The translations under genes were made by a program, and so were the position numbers. Of a stretch of 64,000 nt of DNA, positions 34,386 through 48,009 are shown in pieces. Location: assembly GCF_007565055.1 (NCBI RefSeq), contig NC_044557.1:78936595-79000594 (forward strand), written 5' to 3'. The DNA is from Rhinopithecus roxellana (taxonomy: Eukaryota; Chordata; Mammalia; Primates; Cercopithecidae). Positions within the stretch are counted from its first letter, which is position 1. Every line of letters starts with the position of its first letter. The notes beneath the pieces were generated by a model. The model searched no databases. It saw only the letters and a program-made list of their open reading frames with translations, and was not told where the DNA came from.

Positions 34386-37300
34386 ACAAATGAGTGAAAA
34401 AGAAAAAAAAATACTGAGTATAAATAAACAATAGGTGTTTTTAAGGAATGAGATTTTCTGTGCTTTTTTCCATGTTTACATTTGTTATTATTTAAATATT
34501 TCCCAATGAACATGCATTACTTGTGTAATAAATGTAACTATTGTTCAAAAGTAAACACTAATTATTCACATTTAGTTGACTATGTTTTCAAGCTAACCCA
34601 GAGTTTAAGTTAATTCTGATAAATGATCATTGAAAGGGAAAATCACATAAACTTTTTTCTCTCCTCTTTTCTACTGTGAGAGTGTGCAGTATTTTTCACA
34701 CATACACGCACATCATATTTGAATTCCTCGAAATGTTAAGCAAACTATTGCTCTAAAATTATTGATAATAAACGCATCAATCTGTGTATTTGCCAATATG
34801 TATAGTGTATAATTTTAAAATAATTTCTATATTTTATTCATGTGAAATTTCTTGATTCAGTTTAAACTTTGTTTCATGAAATATGATTCACATCCACCCT
34901 TTTAACTACAATCATCTGTATGAGCGACAATGCATGTAAGCTTAATGAGAAGTGAGTATGCACCCATACCTGTAGGGGTCAGTTATTATTTGCTATTGTA
35001 CTCTTTTACCCAATAAACAATAATTTTGTCTAGGAAGGCACATTGAAAATTTATAAAATTTCTACTGAAAAGTGTCTATTTTACTTATATCACCATTTTG
35101 TATTTTCTTTGTTCTTTTTCTTTACAATGAATAACAAAAAAATTACAATCAAGGCACATGATATTTTTTGTTTGTTTGTTTTTTGAAATTATTTTTTCCC
35201 CACCTCCAGTGTTTACATTAACTCAGACATAAGCACAGATATATACAGCCATAGCTGGTTTTGAGCTGGGCAGGGTGTCTACCCTGTCCATCTCCTTCAT
35301 CTAGAATTCGCATTTTGTCATACAACCGTCATCATCTTTGTTCCGTTAATAGTTTGAAGGAGATAATGTCACAAGATTTCAGAATCAAGCTACTTTGTCA
35401 GTCTTCCTTTATCTTACACATTGGCCTTCTTTCGGAAACAGAATATTAAAATAATAACAAGACAGCAAAAACCTTTCCTTTATCCAGTAATAGACTTGAT
35501 AGTTTCTATAATGAAGGGAATCTTTTCAGAGGAAAAAATATGAGGTCATGCTACCAACCAAAATAGCTATTAAATAAATATATGTCTATATAAAATATAA
35601 TTTCAAATTATGTGTTCTGGGGAAATGCTGAGTTTTCAACAGTTTTAAAGTTAAATGGCCAGGTGTATAATAAAAATGTGTCAATTGAATACTCAATACA
35701 ATTTTAGGTCATGAAAATTATGTTATAACTGTGGCAACTATAAATAAATTTTCTACAAGTTAAACAGAACAATGATATTCCTTATGTTCCAATTAGTAGT
35801 GCTGTGAAAAAGAGAAAGGTTTCTAGTGCAACTGAAAATGCTGAAAACATTTCAAAAATATTGTTTGTTTTATTCAGTTTGTTATAGCATTAATACATTT
35901 TGCTATTACCCAACTTCTCTAAAGTACTTTAAAAATTTCTATTTTATTGTTTTAAAAATATTGTAACATCTTCTAGTCTCAAGTATAAATTAGTATAAAT
36001 TATATGTCTCTCACTCTGTGTCTATGTGCATAAGTATGTGTAGATTTCATTCCATCTCACTATGCTACACAGATACAAGAACATGTATACATTGATAGAA
36101 AGAGAAAAGCACATTCCTTCACGTACAATTAAATGACTGGCTATACTCCCTTGGAAGGGTGACTTGCTAGCATTTCCAAGGTGAGATTTACAGAATTGGA
36201 ATGATTTAATGTATAAAGTACATTTCCTGGGAAAATTCAGTTAATTCTAATATTCTCAAAATCCTTCTTTCTCAGACTTTACATGTAGATTGTTTCATGT
36301 TGCCAGTTTTTTAAATAAAACAATAAAAGTTAACTAACTGCAAATAAAATATATATTAAAGATTGTTGGGTAACTTGTATACTAATACGTGTTGCAGTTC
36401 TTATTTTTCAAACAAAACATATTTAGGCTCAAACATACCTGATATTAAATTTTAAAACATATATTACCTCTAAAAACAAAACAAAAACAAATTTCAAATA
36501 TATCAACAGCATCATATATAAAATATCTCAGCTTTCAAAGACTATTTTGATAATTCCCCATTTTAAAAGTAGCCCATAAGCCTTTGTTTTGGGATTTTTT
36601 GTATTTTTTTTAAGAAAATAGAATTTAATATTGCCCAGTAAGCTTATGATTATCAAATGAAGCTTGATTGTATATTTTAGAGTCTTAATAGACATAATGA
36701 TTAATTATTCTTCAGGAAAACCCAAAGGAAATATACATGTTTACCTACATTTTTTTCTGAACCCCTGTTAACATTGCACAAAGAATATGAAGTAAAATAT
36801 TGTAAAATAAATTTCAAAATTGGGGCAATACAATGCCATCAGAGGAGGGAGGGCTGTGTAATTAGAAACTTGGAAAGTAAAAGAACAAGTGGCAATTGAC
36901 TTAGTTGATTAAAGGAGCTAAATGCAAAGCTAGCAATTGGGGAACTGCGAAGAGACATGCTGATTCATGCAGTTATATAAGGGGGAGTTTCAAGTATTAG
37001 AGACCAAAGTGTCTCTGAAGTTTGTAAAAATATCAAAATGATTGATTGTAAGTCTTTTAAGGAGAAGTCAAAACAACTTATCCTCCCTCACCTAACAGCA
37101 AAGAGAGGTAACGAATTTCTTCCCAGCCCCTGAGAAGATGGTGTCTGTCTGGGCTCTGAAATGGGAAACCACCTGAAGCTAGAAATAAGCTGCCTCAGTG
37201 GAAAAGGATTCAAGTCTATAAATCTCATAAGAAAATCTTCAACTCTCTTTCCATTTCCTTGACTTCTGAATTCTGGGAAAGACATAAGGCTCACACTAGA

Positions 37301-39304
37301 AATTATTTTTTTGTTGTTATTTGAAAACTAATAGTCACAAAGGAAAATTCCTACATATATTAGCATTTGTGGATATCTCAAAATATGGCCACATCCATTC
37401 CTGGTAATAACAAATGAAGCCCATTAGTTGGTAAGCCCAGCATTGTGAACACAGTCATAATATGTCATTATAGTCAGCACACTAGTGACTCACTCCTAAA
37501 TATAAGTAGATATCCAAAGTTCACTAGACATTTCAGTTATTTTTCTAACATGACAGGTAAAAAACAGTAAATCATAAAATAAAAACATACATAATTGATT
37601 TCTTCTTAGAAGAGACAATGTAGGGAGCAATAATTTATCTCAAAGAAATAAGGGATATACTACCTTTATGAAAAATGAACAAGAAGCTATAAAGTGCTTC
37701 ATAAATTAGCTGTCAGAAGCTGATAGAAAGCCAACCAAAAAGGTAACAATAAAAGTTTTATATTTTACTTATAGAGTTATAGAATGAAGAGAGAGTCATA
37801 TGACAGAAAACAAGATGAATTGAGGAGGAAGACAGTGGTTCAAACAAACCAAAACAGAGACAGGTACAAAAGTATAGACAGCTCTTTCAAATTAGTAGGT
37901 AAGAAGTAGAGTTCAGCAGTAATGTTGACACCTCTGGAAGAGATACGACTTATTAAAAAATCAAGCATATATATCATATATATGTATATAAATATAAACT
38001 TTGAAAATAGTATTTGAACTTCATCCTTAAAACAAACTGATAAAATTAGAACAAGATGTTTTTCCTTTACAATAGACTGAAAAAGCGTTCAACAAGAAAC
38101 AAACATAGTGTCACACATTCAAGTTGTATTATGACAATGCATTTTGAATCCAAGTTTTCATATGCAAAAGTTTTAAAATATGGCCAGAAAATACTTTGAC
38201 ATTTTTTACCATTGAAATGTGATGTTTTTACTAACTCCTCTTGAATCTGATATCTTTAACTATTGGATATGAAATACAGAAGTGACGCTCTGTTACAACT
38301 GTAATAAACTACTACAGCCCACAAAATCTGAAATAAGCAGCAAGAAATACTGAAGAACACTTTAAAAATTTAAATAACTATGTTGAAAGTTTCAAGCAAC
38401 AAATTTTGATATGTGCACACAATTTGGTCAAAATCACACTGAAACTTGCAGTATTAAGACAGCTCCAGGCCATTTGTAGACGAACCCTAATTTCTCTTTT
38501 CTGTCTTCCTCTATTCCCTGTTGCATTTCTTAGAACCTATATCTGAAAAGTTCTAGCTCATTGAGCATATGTGTAAATGTGTGTGTGTGTGTGTGTGATG
38601 CTTTTTTATTTTAAATAATTATGCTAGAAAAAGTATTATTTTATGACTATATTTATAAAACATACTAGCACTGAATAAGTTTTGCTAATTTGAGGAACAT
38701 TTAATTATTATTTTATATGGTGCAGTTTCAATGAGATGCAGTAGCTCATTGAGAATGCTACTGTGGATAACATTTATAAATTGACAGGGAAAATTTTAAC
38801 AAGTGTACAGATGTCAGCACTTTCTTTTTAACTGTTAAGTCTTTGTATGCCCTGCACTTTCTGTCTATATTCCAATGTAATAAAAAGGATTTTCTTAAAA
38901 TATTCACTAGAGTGAAGTAAAATTTAAATTATTTGACATGGACTATCTGAATAATTGCTTTAGTGTTTTGGACCATCTTACTGATACTGGAAGAACCAAC
39001 TAGCCTAATTGTTATTTGTTAATAAACTTTCTTCAAAAATTATTAATTTTTTCTCAATATGGCATAAATAAAATAAATGCTTGTTGAACTGTCAAATGTC
39101 AGGATTTAGTTCCTGAGAAACTTAGGGAAAATGTAGGTTAAAATGTCATAAGATCAACGTTGTATGTTCTGATAACGTTCCTTCTTCATTCTTTGTTGAT
39201 GGGTGACAAATCAGATTTGAGGCTAAAACTGTTGTTTCTATTGTGGTTATTCATTTAAAAATAGACCCCGTATATTTCACTGAGTCCATTTATCTTTGTC
39301 TCAC
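34386..39304. other. Unassigned AT-rich DNA (about 4.9 kb)
   Basis: The longest stretch where I recognise nothing apart from a (TG)n run at 38578-38598 and an AT-palindromic patch near 37965-37995. Frames of 62-68 codons (35261-35449, 37088-37294) have no support. Confidence 0.45.
38578..38598 (+). repeat. (TG)n microsatellite
   Basis: About 10 TG units. Confidence 0.95.
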
Positions 39305-39500
39305 TCCAAAAAATGGGTAAGACACATGAAGAAGCAGTTTAAACTGACCCCAAACATAGCAGAGTTCTGATCATTGTTCATAATAAGAGAAACGCAAGTT
39401 AAAACCACTTCAGATACAATTTCTTAACCATTAGAGAAAAATCCAAAAGTTAAACAAAATACTCCAGGGTCATTGTTAGAAGATGATAGGGTACTAATTC
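39305..39500 (+). mobile_element. Possible old L1M ORF2 fragment
   Basis: 'ccaaaaaatgggtaagacac' followed by 'taataagagaaacgcaagtt' and 'aaaaccacttcaga' resembles the ORF2 3' region of old L1. Strongly diverged. Confidence 0.45.
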
Positions 39501-39559
39501 ATTATTTTGATAACATGTAAATCAAAGGAAATAATGATATATCTTGCTTTTCATTTTTC

Positions 39560-39790
39560 CCCTTATTTTTAACCAGCTTTATTGAGGTAAAGTTGAAACT
39601 AATCTACACACATGTACTGTGTAGAATTAGTTAACTTCACCATCAAGACAATGAAGATATTCACAGCCTTTAACAGATTTGGATGCCCCTTGGTAATCCC
39701 TTCTATCTGTCCATATTCTCCAACCTCCCCAAATTCCAGATAAACACTTATCTACTTTCTATGACTATGTATTAGTTTGCTTTGATGTTT
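39560..39790. repeat. Possible old interspersed repeat fragment, family uncertain
   Basis: 'agctttattgaggtaaagtt' followed by 'ttcaccatcaagacaatgaa' and 'acttatctactttctatgac' resembles wording seen in old L1M-type 3' ends. I cannot place it with confidence. Confidence 0.3.
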
Positions 39791-39840
39791 GTATCAAAAT
39801 AGAAACAAAGATATTGATCACTGGTTATGTTCACTGTTAT

Positions 39841-40140
39841 TTGTTTGTTTGTTTTGTTTTGTTTTTGAGACAGAGTATCGCTGTCTGGAGTGCAGTGGCA
39901 AGATCATACCTCATTGTAACCTGGAACTCCTAGACTCAAGTTGTCCTCCTGCCTCAGCCTTGAGTTACCACTACTACAGGCATGTGCCACCATGTCCAGC
40001 TAATTTATTATTATCATTTGTTTAAAGATGGAGCCTCACTATATTGCCCAAGCGGTTCTGAAACTCCTGGTAGCAAATGATCCTCTTGTCTTGGCATTCC
40101 AAAACTCTGGGATCACAGGTATAAACCACCACAACTGACT
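39841..40140 (-). mobile_element. AluJ-type SINE, antisense
   Basis: A TTTG/TTTTG-rich head (decayed tail) leads into an inverted, highly diverged Alu: 'gagacagagtatcgctg', 'ctggagtgcagtggcaagat', 'gcctcagccttgag', and a right end 'accaccacaactgact'. Confidence 0.9.
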
Positions 40141-40168
40141 CTTCGTTTTTAAAGATGAAAGTAATTAG

Positions 40169-40310
40169 AGTAGCAGTTTTTAAAGTCTGGTTCCTGTACC
40201 AACAGCATAAGCATCGCTTGGAAACTTGCTGTCAATACAGATTCTTAAGACTCACACCAAATTTACGGAATTAGAAATTCTACTATAATTTGGGCTGATC
40301 TAGATTAGAG
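40169..40310 (+). mobile_element. MER5A-like hAT-Charlie remnant
   Basis: 'agcagtttttaaagtctggt', 'ccaacagcataagcatcgct', 'ggaaacttgctg' and 'gaattagaaattct' match MER5A order. The far terminus is missing. Confidence 0.75.
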
Positions 40311-42179
40311 ATACCTGTCAATACCAATTCCATTCAGATTATTTTAAAAGTGGTAGGTATTGCATATTTAATCTTGTTTTTTCTTATTTGAATTACATTT
40401 TAAGCTAACAATGATAGAGAAGTTGATCATCATATAAATATTTTAACCATCAAATAAAAAGTAATAGGATTAGAATTTCATCATTTTGCAACCCATAATG
40501 AAACACGTGTAATAAGCAATTGTCATCAATTTAAAAAGGAAATGTTAAGACCACAAAGTGAGATAAATAAAGATCCTGGCACTCTTGTAAAATAGAAAAC
40601 AACATGTATAAAGTGTTCAACAATATCCAGAATTAGACATATTACTTATATATACTTATAAGTGCAGAATAAACTACTTATTGGATTTAAATGACCGTAA
40701 ACAATTATTAGGTCTCATGAAGCTAAGAGTTATGTCAGACAGGGCACTGCACACACTTTTTGTTTCTGCTCCACTAGCATCTGGGTCCTCAGGAGGAAGA
40801 TTTGAAGGATGGGGCTGAAAGTATCTGAAGGCTTATGTATTCACATGTCTAGTGGTTGATATTGGCTGTTAGCTGAGGCTGTAGGTGGGCTGTCAACCAA
40901 AATATCTACATGCTGGCATTCCCATGTGTCTTGTCCTCCGCCAAACATGATGATGGTGGTTGGGTTCCAACATCAATATTTGGGGTAAAAGAGCAGGAGA
41001 GTCAGGTCAAAATGGTATCGTTTTTGAACTAGTCATGGACATTGCATACCATCACATTTACTATGCTGCATTAGTCGGGACGGTCACAACCCTTGCCCAA
41101 ATCTAATGGGAGAAACAAACTACACTCACAGTGAGATGGCAAAACATCGTAAAACGGGTGTACGGAATGGCGTAAACACATAGGTGTGGCTGGTTTGGGA
41201 ACATCTAATTTACTTAAGTGACAAAACTCTAATAGGAGAAATGAGATTTTCCAATCCCTTCCACAAGCAAATTTGAAGAAAAAAAGAAGAAAAGAGATGG
41301 AGGGGAAACTCCCAAATCAAGTATAACTTAAGAGGTGTATCAATTAATTGTGATGTATAGACCTTCTTCGAATTTTGATTAAAACAAGCTGCATCAAAAG
41401 TTGGAGAAAATTGGGGTAATTTGAAGGCAGAATATATGGAGATGTTAAGAAATTGTTATTTTTGTTTAGTAATAGCATTAGGTTTTTTTGTTTGTTTGTT
41501 TTTGAGAGTCTGTAACTTAGAGTTATATACTAGATTATAAATGAATAACATAATTTGTGGTCTGCAATTTGATTGAAAATAATATGTGACTGAAAGAATT
41601 TGGGTATATCAATGTGATTAAGTTAGACCACAATTTAATAATTGCTAATTTTTGAATTGGGTTAATGGGTGCCTAAGAATACAATATACTGTTCATATTC
41701 TATGTACTATACAACTACATATTACTCATATAAGTATAATATATGGTATGTACTTTTGTCTACATGTAGAAACATTCCATTATACCAAGTTTAATGAGCA
41801 AGATAAAGTCTAGGAGTAGTCTAAGAGAATTTTATTACCTTCCTACCTTGAAAAGTTTATGAATCCTTAAATATTAACCAGAATTAAAGATCAGATAAGT
41901 GGCAATTGCTTTCAGAAGTCTGATCATCATTCGGTGTTTACAATCCTGAATAAATAAATTTCTGAGATGAAGGTGATGTCAATATCAATCACAATCTATT
42001 TGTGATTGTAAGTTTTCTGGTTTTGTTGTAAAATGATAATGGTATAAGAAGCCTCTTGGCTTGATTGGAGAAAATAAAGTATAAAATGTTTTACATATCA
42101 AGCCATTGATTTCTTTTTTAAAAAAGCATGCCTAATGAGTATCTGTACTGTGCTATGCATGTGGGTTTTCATTACTCTA
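40311..42179. other. Mostly unassigned; one unclassified repeat-like stretch
   Basis: Between about 40780 and 41130 the sequence is less AT-rich ('ctgaaggcttatg', 'ttgatattggctgttagctg', 'catgatgatggtggttgggt', 'ggacattgcataccatcaca') and reads like a diverged mammalian interspersed repeat, which I cannot name. No gene is seen. Confidence 0.4.
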
Positions 42180-42514
42180 AGAGTGTACTGTAATTTAGCT
42201 GGGTGCGGTGGCTCATGCCTGTAATCCTATCACTTTGGGAGGCTGAGGCAGGCAGATCACTTGAGGTCAGGAGTTCCAGACCAACCTGGCCAATAAGGTG
42301 AAACCCCATCTCTACTAATAATATGAAAATTAGCCAGGCATGGTGGTGGGTTTCTGTAGTCCCAGCTACTCAGGAGGCTGAGGCAGAAGAATCGCTTGAA
42401 TCTGGGAGGCAGAGGTTTCAGTAAGTCAAGATCATGCCAATGCACTCCAGCCTGGGTGACAGAATGAGACTGTGTCTCGAAAAACAAACAAAAAACAGAG
42501 TGTACTGTAATTTA
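42180..42514 (+). mobile_element. Alu SINE (AluS type) with 18-bp perfect TSD
   Basis: Alu body 42198-42496 on the + strand, with tail 'aaaaacaaacaaaaaac'. Bracketed by 'agagtgtactgtaattta' at 42180-42197 and 42497-42514. Confidence 0.97.
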
Positions 42515-42574
42515 TTTCTATTTCTTCTACACACACATACACAGAAAATCAGTGACTATGATGGTCCCACCATG

Positions 42575-43123
42575 TCCAAGGTTTCAATTTATTTCCATGA
42601 TTTCAGTTAACCTCCATCATGGTCCAAAAGTATTAAATGAAAAATTCCAGAAATAAACAATTCTTAAGTTTTAAATTGTACAAAGTTCAGAATAGTATGA
42701 AGAAATCTCTTGCAGTGCGGCTCTGTCCTGCTGAGATGTGAATCTTCCCTTGGTACAGTGTATCTGGACTCTATGTACTACCTGCCTGTTAGTCACTTAG
42801 TAGCCATCTCAGTGATCAGAGATGATGATCAAATTGAGTGTCATAATCTCACTGTACTTGTGTTCAGTGACCCTTATTTTTTTAACTGTGTGTGTATATA
42901 TATATATGTATTAAGAGATGGTGTTTTTTGCATGTTGCCCAGGCTAGTCTCAAACTCCTAGGCTCAAGCAATCCTTTTGCCTCAGCCTCCAGAGTAGCTG
43001 GGATTACAGGCGCATGCCACTAGTCCCCAGATAGGTAACCCTTACTTAACAATGGTCCCAAAACACAAGAGTAGTAATGCTGGCAATACAGATATGCTAA
43101 AGAGAAACTATTAAGTGCTTCCT
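42575..43123 (+). mobile_element. Tigger (TcMar) DNA transposon remnant split by an Alu monomer
   Basis: Left part (42575-42880): 'gtccaaaagtattaaatg', 'aattccagaaataaacaatt', then 'gttagtcacttagtagccat' and 'ttcagtgaccctta', typical of a Tigger 5' region. After the Alu piece it resumes at about 43031 with 'ggtaacccttacttaac' and an ATG at 43052. That ATG opens a frame reading MVPKHKSSNAGNTDMLKR before a stop, the expected start of a pogo-like transposase. The rest of the transposase is missing. Confidence 0.8.
42911..43030 (-). mobile_element. Alu monomer (FLAM/FRAM-like) inserted in Tigger
   Basis: 'gcatgttgcccaggctagtc', 'ctcaagcaatccttttgcct' and 'gtagctgggattacaggc' on the inverted strand, about one monomer long. 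Tigger wording 'acccttatttttttaac' before and 'acccttacttaac' after look like a decayed target duplication. A TG/TA run at 42885-42910 sits at the tail side. Confidence 0.75.
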
Positions 43124-44085
43124 TTGTTATAGGACCAATAGGTTCCTAAGTCTGCTGCATAGTAACAGTCCAATTCCATTGAGATAGCAGGATTTGCAGC
43201 AGATTAATGATTGCAGGGCACCCTCAAATCTATCTCCCTGAGGTATTCTGGGCTGGATTTGTTAAAAGGGTCAAGGAGAGTGAGAGGCTGGAAAATTGGG
43301 GTTGTTGATTGGTTGGGGTAAGGGGGATGAAATCATTTTGATGTGGTCACTGCATTGTTTGCTATGTCAACTCCTCATGGGATCCTTATGATCAGCCACA
43401 GCTCAGTGCAACACTGGGTAAGCATAATAATAGTCAGGTGTGTATGTCTGGCTTGATCACCGCCATGTGCAATGTGCCTAGCACTGTACCCAGCCATAGC
43501 AGTCATCCACATTTTATGACTGGACGCATTTCTGAATATAGTGAACAAATTTCTGAATATAGTGTCCTCATTATTTAAAGCATTTGCTGACAAGTCATTC
43601 TTATTTATGCATAGCTTTTTTTGGAGGTAATTATAGTCCTCATTTTAAAAGGGACAAGAATATAACCTTCCACCTGCTCAAAAACATTACTCTAGAAGCC
43701 CTCCATAGTTGTCAAATTGCAAGACTATAACTAATCAATTTCCTTCTTAGTTGTATCTTTTTCTCTAGATGACCTTTTATCAAATTAAAAAAAAATACAA
43801 CACGGGAATTGACATAGAGATTTAAAAAAAGCATTCTTAATACTATTTATTATTTTGGACAATGGAAAGCAGACTCTTAGGAATGTTAATTCTGTAAACA
43901 AATATGTGCATATCAAGCTCAAGAATTTTGAGAGTAGAGGGATCTAGCGCTAATAAAAGTAGAGTATGAGATGCATTTCTGGGTGGAAAATCACAAATAG
44001 GGAATGAGAGGTGGGAAAATGTATAGCTGCAATCATGGGGACATAACTGAGAGGGTAGAATAAATGCTACAGTAAAGTGTGTATA

Positions 44086-44121
<36 letters not shown>

Positions 44122-46599
44122 TTCTATACTTCATAAATTTGACTGAGGCTAAACTTGAAACAAAATTAAAGTTGATTGATGCCAGGAAGTTCTCTGAGAA
44201 TTTTTGTTCATTTGTTTAATGCTATAAACCATACCAAAAATCACTAGGAAAAATGAAGTTAAGTATGAACTATTATCATTAATCATATCTGAACACTGTC
44301 ATTATTCACTGTTTGTTGATTTGCTAAACTTTCTTTTACCCTTAGTTGCTTCAAGAGTTCTCTTCCTCACTTAATCCAAGATAAGAAAATTGTGTAACAA
44401 TGGAAAAGAAAAGCTATTCAACATTGATGAAAGAGGATTTGATCTTGCCAGTGCCCCTTATCCATGATATGTCCTTGAAAAATCCTTTAATATATTTGAA
44501 TCATGGATATGATATTATAAATAGAACCCTTTATTACATGGGATTATTTTAAATAATGCAAGTTTAATTGAAAACATGTTTTATATGTTATAAAACATTA
44601 TACAAACTTGCAAACTGTTAGTATTATCATTGACCATTTTTATACTTGGTATGCTTAATTCAGATTAGATATTTGTTTATATTAATCTTCCAAAATACAC
44701 ATCATATTATAATCTTCTACTCCTTTCAATTATATAGGGATATTTTTGTCATTCTCAAATTCAAAAGGCAAAATTTTCTCCAAGTTAGTTGGAAACTATT
44801 TGTTCAAGCCCTCTTATAGAGAAAGTAACCCATTTCCCCTGGAATGCATGCTCACTAGGTTAGATCAAAATTAGATGCCTTGACTTCCTGACTGTTAACA
44901 CACATACAACTCTGTGTTTAAAACAGAAAACAAACAAAAAAATAAGAGTAATCATACCATTAAACTCATAAAACTCAAAATAATAAAAGCAGACTTTTTT
45001 TAAACAATGGCCGGTTGATAGAAATTTCCCTAATTACAGAGAAAATCTAAGAATGACTACCTTGGGGATCAGCAGTACAAAGAGAAAACTCACCAGCAGG
45101 AAGCAAAAGAACCCAAGGAGCAAACATTTCGACAGATAAAATACTTTATATACTGGACTTTTTTGAGTGATTTGTCTATCTTTCCGATCTTAGCTCTATT
45201 AAATACACGCCCTGGGCAACTTTACTAGTTAAAACAAACGAGAAAACAAAAATTAGACATTTCCAACTGTTTCTGTCCCTTTTTCCAGCCCCCACTGTGC
45301 TTCAGCTAATGTAAAAATGTTTTTGGTATATAATTTTGCTATGAAATAGTTACTCAGTAAAATGGCATAGATTCATTTTAATGAGATCTTTAAAACAGAC
45401 AGGGATATTTTAGTTGCCTTCAAACCTTTTGCTTGAACAATTCACTTTGTAATTAGTGGTGTGGTAAAAATTTCCTTTAAAAGGGGTAGGAATTGAATGC
45501 ATTTTCAAGCTGTCATGAGAAAATCTGTGAAACACAAATGATCCATGAGACAATATATTTTTTTAACACTTATTTTTCTTTACAGTGGGCAATTTAAAAG
45601 GCCATGAGTAATTTTCCATTTTTCATCATGTTGTTTACTCCCTGGAGTTTCATTAAAAGGGTAAACAATTGGATAAATACTATTGAAGTGGAGGAGGTGG
45701 TCTTTAAAAATAATTTCCTTTTATGTCTGCCCCTCTGATTTTCTTTCATTATAAAAAAGCTCTTTGCAATTTTATTGCTATGTATCTTTTTGTGTTTATT
45801 TATATTTCCCACCATTATTTTTCTAGCCAAACCTGCATAGAGTAATATAATTCTTATAGCAAAAATCTCTTTCTCTACTTAGATGTACAAGCTATTCTCT
45901 GCAATATTTAACAGCAAAAAAAAGAAGCTAATTTTTAAAAAATCAATCTCCTTCATAAACTATCAAAAATGAAATCTTCCTGACAAAGGTTTAAATACTT
46001 TAGCACATGCTATTAAAAATGACCTATAACAATTTCCTTCATATAGAAATATTTGTCGCTTAGGAACCAACATGTTTATATGAATTATTTTGTACATCTG
46101 ATAATAGAAAAACTGAACTAAGATAAAAATAACTGCTTTATATATTCGTTTGTTTTGTATATTGAATTGCATTCCTTGAATTTGATCTCTCTGTTTCACT
46201 GGATACATTCTATAATTTGTTTCTGCTTATTATTTTTTTTTGGCTTGTTGTTTTGAATGATTCCCTCAGTTATGTAAACCAGTTTGAAAACAAATTAAAC
46301 TATTATTATTCTTTTATTTTTCTATATCCCCTGACGTTGTGCCCTCAAACTTTCAGTCATAGGCTGAGCTCTCTAAGTGCACTTGTCTCTCAGATCTTGA
46401 TCTTGCACAAGCTCCATTTCTGGTTTGAGAACCTTTACTTTTGCCTTAAGATTTCACTTAAGCTCACACTTTCACAAGATTCCTCTAGTTCTCTTCAGCT
46501 CCATTCTGCCAAATGTATTTATTTGGACTTTGGGATTCTACAGACCCTGTTTTGTGTTAGAGATTTTCCTCATACCTTCGGTGCCTATTTACTCAGCTG
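43124..46599. other. Unassigned DNA with an ATG microsatellite
   Basis: No gene. A G-rich stretch (43124-43400) may be an LTR or an old repeat that I cannot name. A 20-bp imperfect tandem pair 'tttctgaatatagtg' occurs at 43526-43566. The microsatellite is listed separately. Confidence 0.4.
44086..44121 (+). repeat. (ATG)n microsatellite
   Basis: 12 ATG/GAT units. Confidence 0.97.
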
Positions 46600-47761
46600 A
46601 TTATTTATTTTGCTGTGCAGAAGGTTTTTAGTTTATTGAGGCCCCATCTATATTTGTTTTTGTTACATTTGCTTTTAGATTCATGGTTATGAACTCTTTG
46701 CCTATGTCAATGTCTAGAAGAGTTTTTCCAGTTTTATCTTTTAGAATTTCTATGGTTTCAGGTCTTACATTTAAGTTTTTGATCAATCTTGAGTTGATTT
46801 TTTTGTATAAGGTAAGAGATGAGGATCCAGTTTCATTCTTCTGCATGTGGCTTGCCAAGTATCCCAGCACCGTTTGCTAAATAAGGTGTCCTTTCCCCAC
46901 TTTATGTTTTAGTTTGCTTTGTCATAGATCAGTTGGCTGTAAATATTAGGCTTTATTTCTGGGTTCTCTATTCTGTTACATTTGTCTGTATGCCTATTTT
47001 TATACCAGTACCAGCATGTTTAGGTAACTATAGCCTTGTAGTATAGTTTGAAGTTGAGTAATGTGATGCCTCCAGATTTGTTCTTTTTGCTTAGTGGCAT
47101 TTGTTTTGTTTGTTTTTGGTTCCATATGAATTTTAGAACTGCTTTTTATAGTTCTGTGGAGAATGATGATGGTATTTTGATGGGAATTGTGTTGAATTTG
47201 TAGATTGTTTTTGGCGGTATGGTTATTTTCACAATATTGATTCTTCCTGTCCATGAACATGGGATGTGTTTCCATTTGTTTGTGTCATCTATGATTTGTT
47301 TTAGCAGTGTTTTTGTAGTTTTCCTTGTACAGATCTTTCACATGCTTGATTAGGTATATTTCTATGTATTTTATTTTGCAATTGTTGTAAAAGAGGTTGA
47401 GTTATTGATTTGATTCTCAGCTTGGTCGTTGTTGGTGTATAGCAGTGCCACTGATTGGTGTACATTGATTTTGTATCCTGAAACTTTACTGAATTTATTA
47501 GATCTAGGAGCTTTCTGGATGAATCTTTAGGGTTTTCTAGGTGTACGATCTTACCATCTGTGAACAGCGACAGTTTGACTTCCTCTTTACCGATTTGGAT
47601 GCCCTTTATTTCTTTCTCTTGTCTGATTGCTCTAGCTAATACTATGTTGAATAGAAGTGGTAAAAGTGGGCACCCTTATCTTATTCCAGTTCTCAAAAGG
47701 AATGCTTTAAACTTTTCTCTGTTCAGTATAATGTTGGCTGTGCGTTTGTTATAGATGGCTT
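46600..47761 (-). mobile_element. Antisense L1 ORF2 fragment (about 1.16 kb)
   Basis: The minus strand reads L1 ORF2 from part of the RT domain to just before the region ending 'aagcttctgcacagc'. Plus-strand signatures: 'ttttgctgtgcagaaggttt', 'accagtaccagcatgttt', 'atagccttgtagtatagttt' and 'ttggatgccctttatttctt'. It lacks both L1 ends and a poly(A)/poly(T) tract, so it was truncated at its 3' end after insertion. Many frameshifts; an old primate L1 (L1P/L1MA). Confidence 0.9.
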
Positions 47762-48009
47762 TTTTTTGTTTGTTTGTTTCTTAAACCAAAGTGAATCTAG
47801 GTCACACCTAAGAAACAGTTAAAACAACATCTCTAAGGCCCAATAGAGATAAAGTGGTTGAGAAATTTCTTCCTTGCCGTTGAGTCAACTATATGAACCA
47901 GAATGAAAGTGATTGGGACACCCTTTATGTGGTTTCTACAGTCACTCTTCTGAGACATTTTAAAAGAGCAATGAGGACTAGATAATCAATGTGTTATATT
48001 ATTTTTTCA
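47762..48009. other. Unassigned DNA
   Basis: Starts with a T-rich 'tttttttgtttgtttgttt' run at the edge of the L1 fragment. Confidence 0.5.

Noticed and set aside
44086..44121. Short regular repeats (also 33414-33465, 57043-57090) as CRISPR-like arrays
   Set aside because: Pure 3-4 bp microsatellites with no spacers, in a primate genome.
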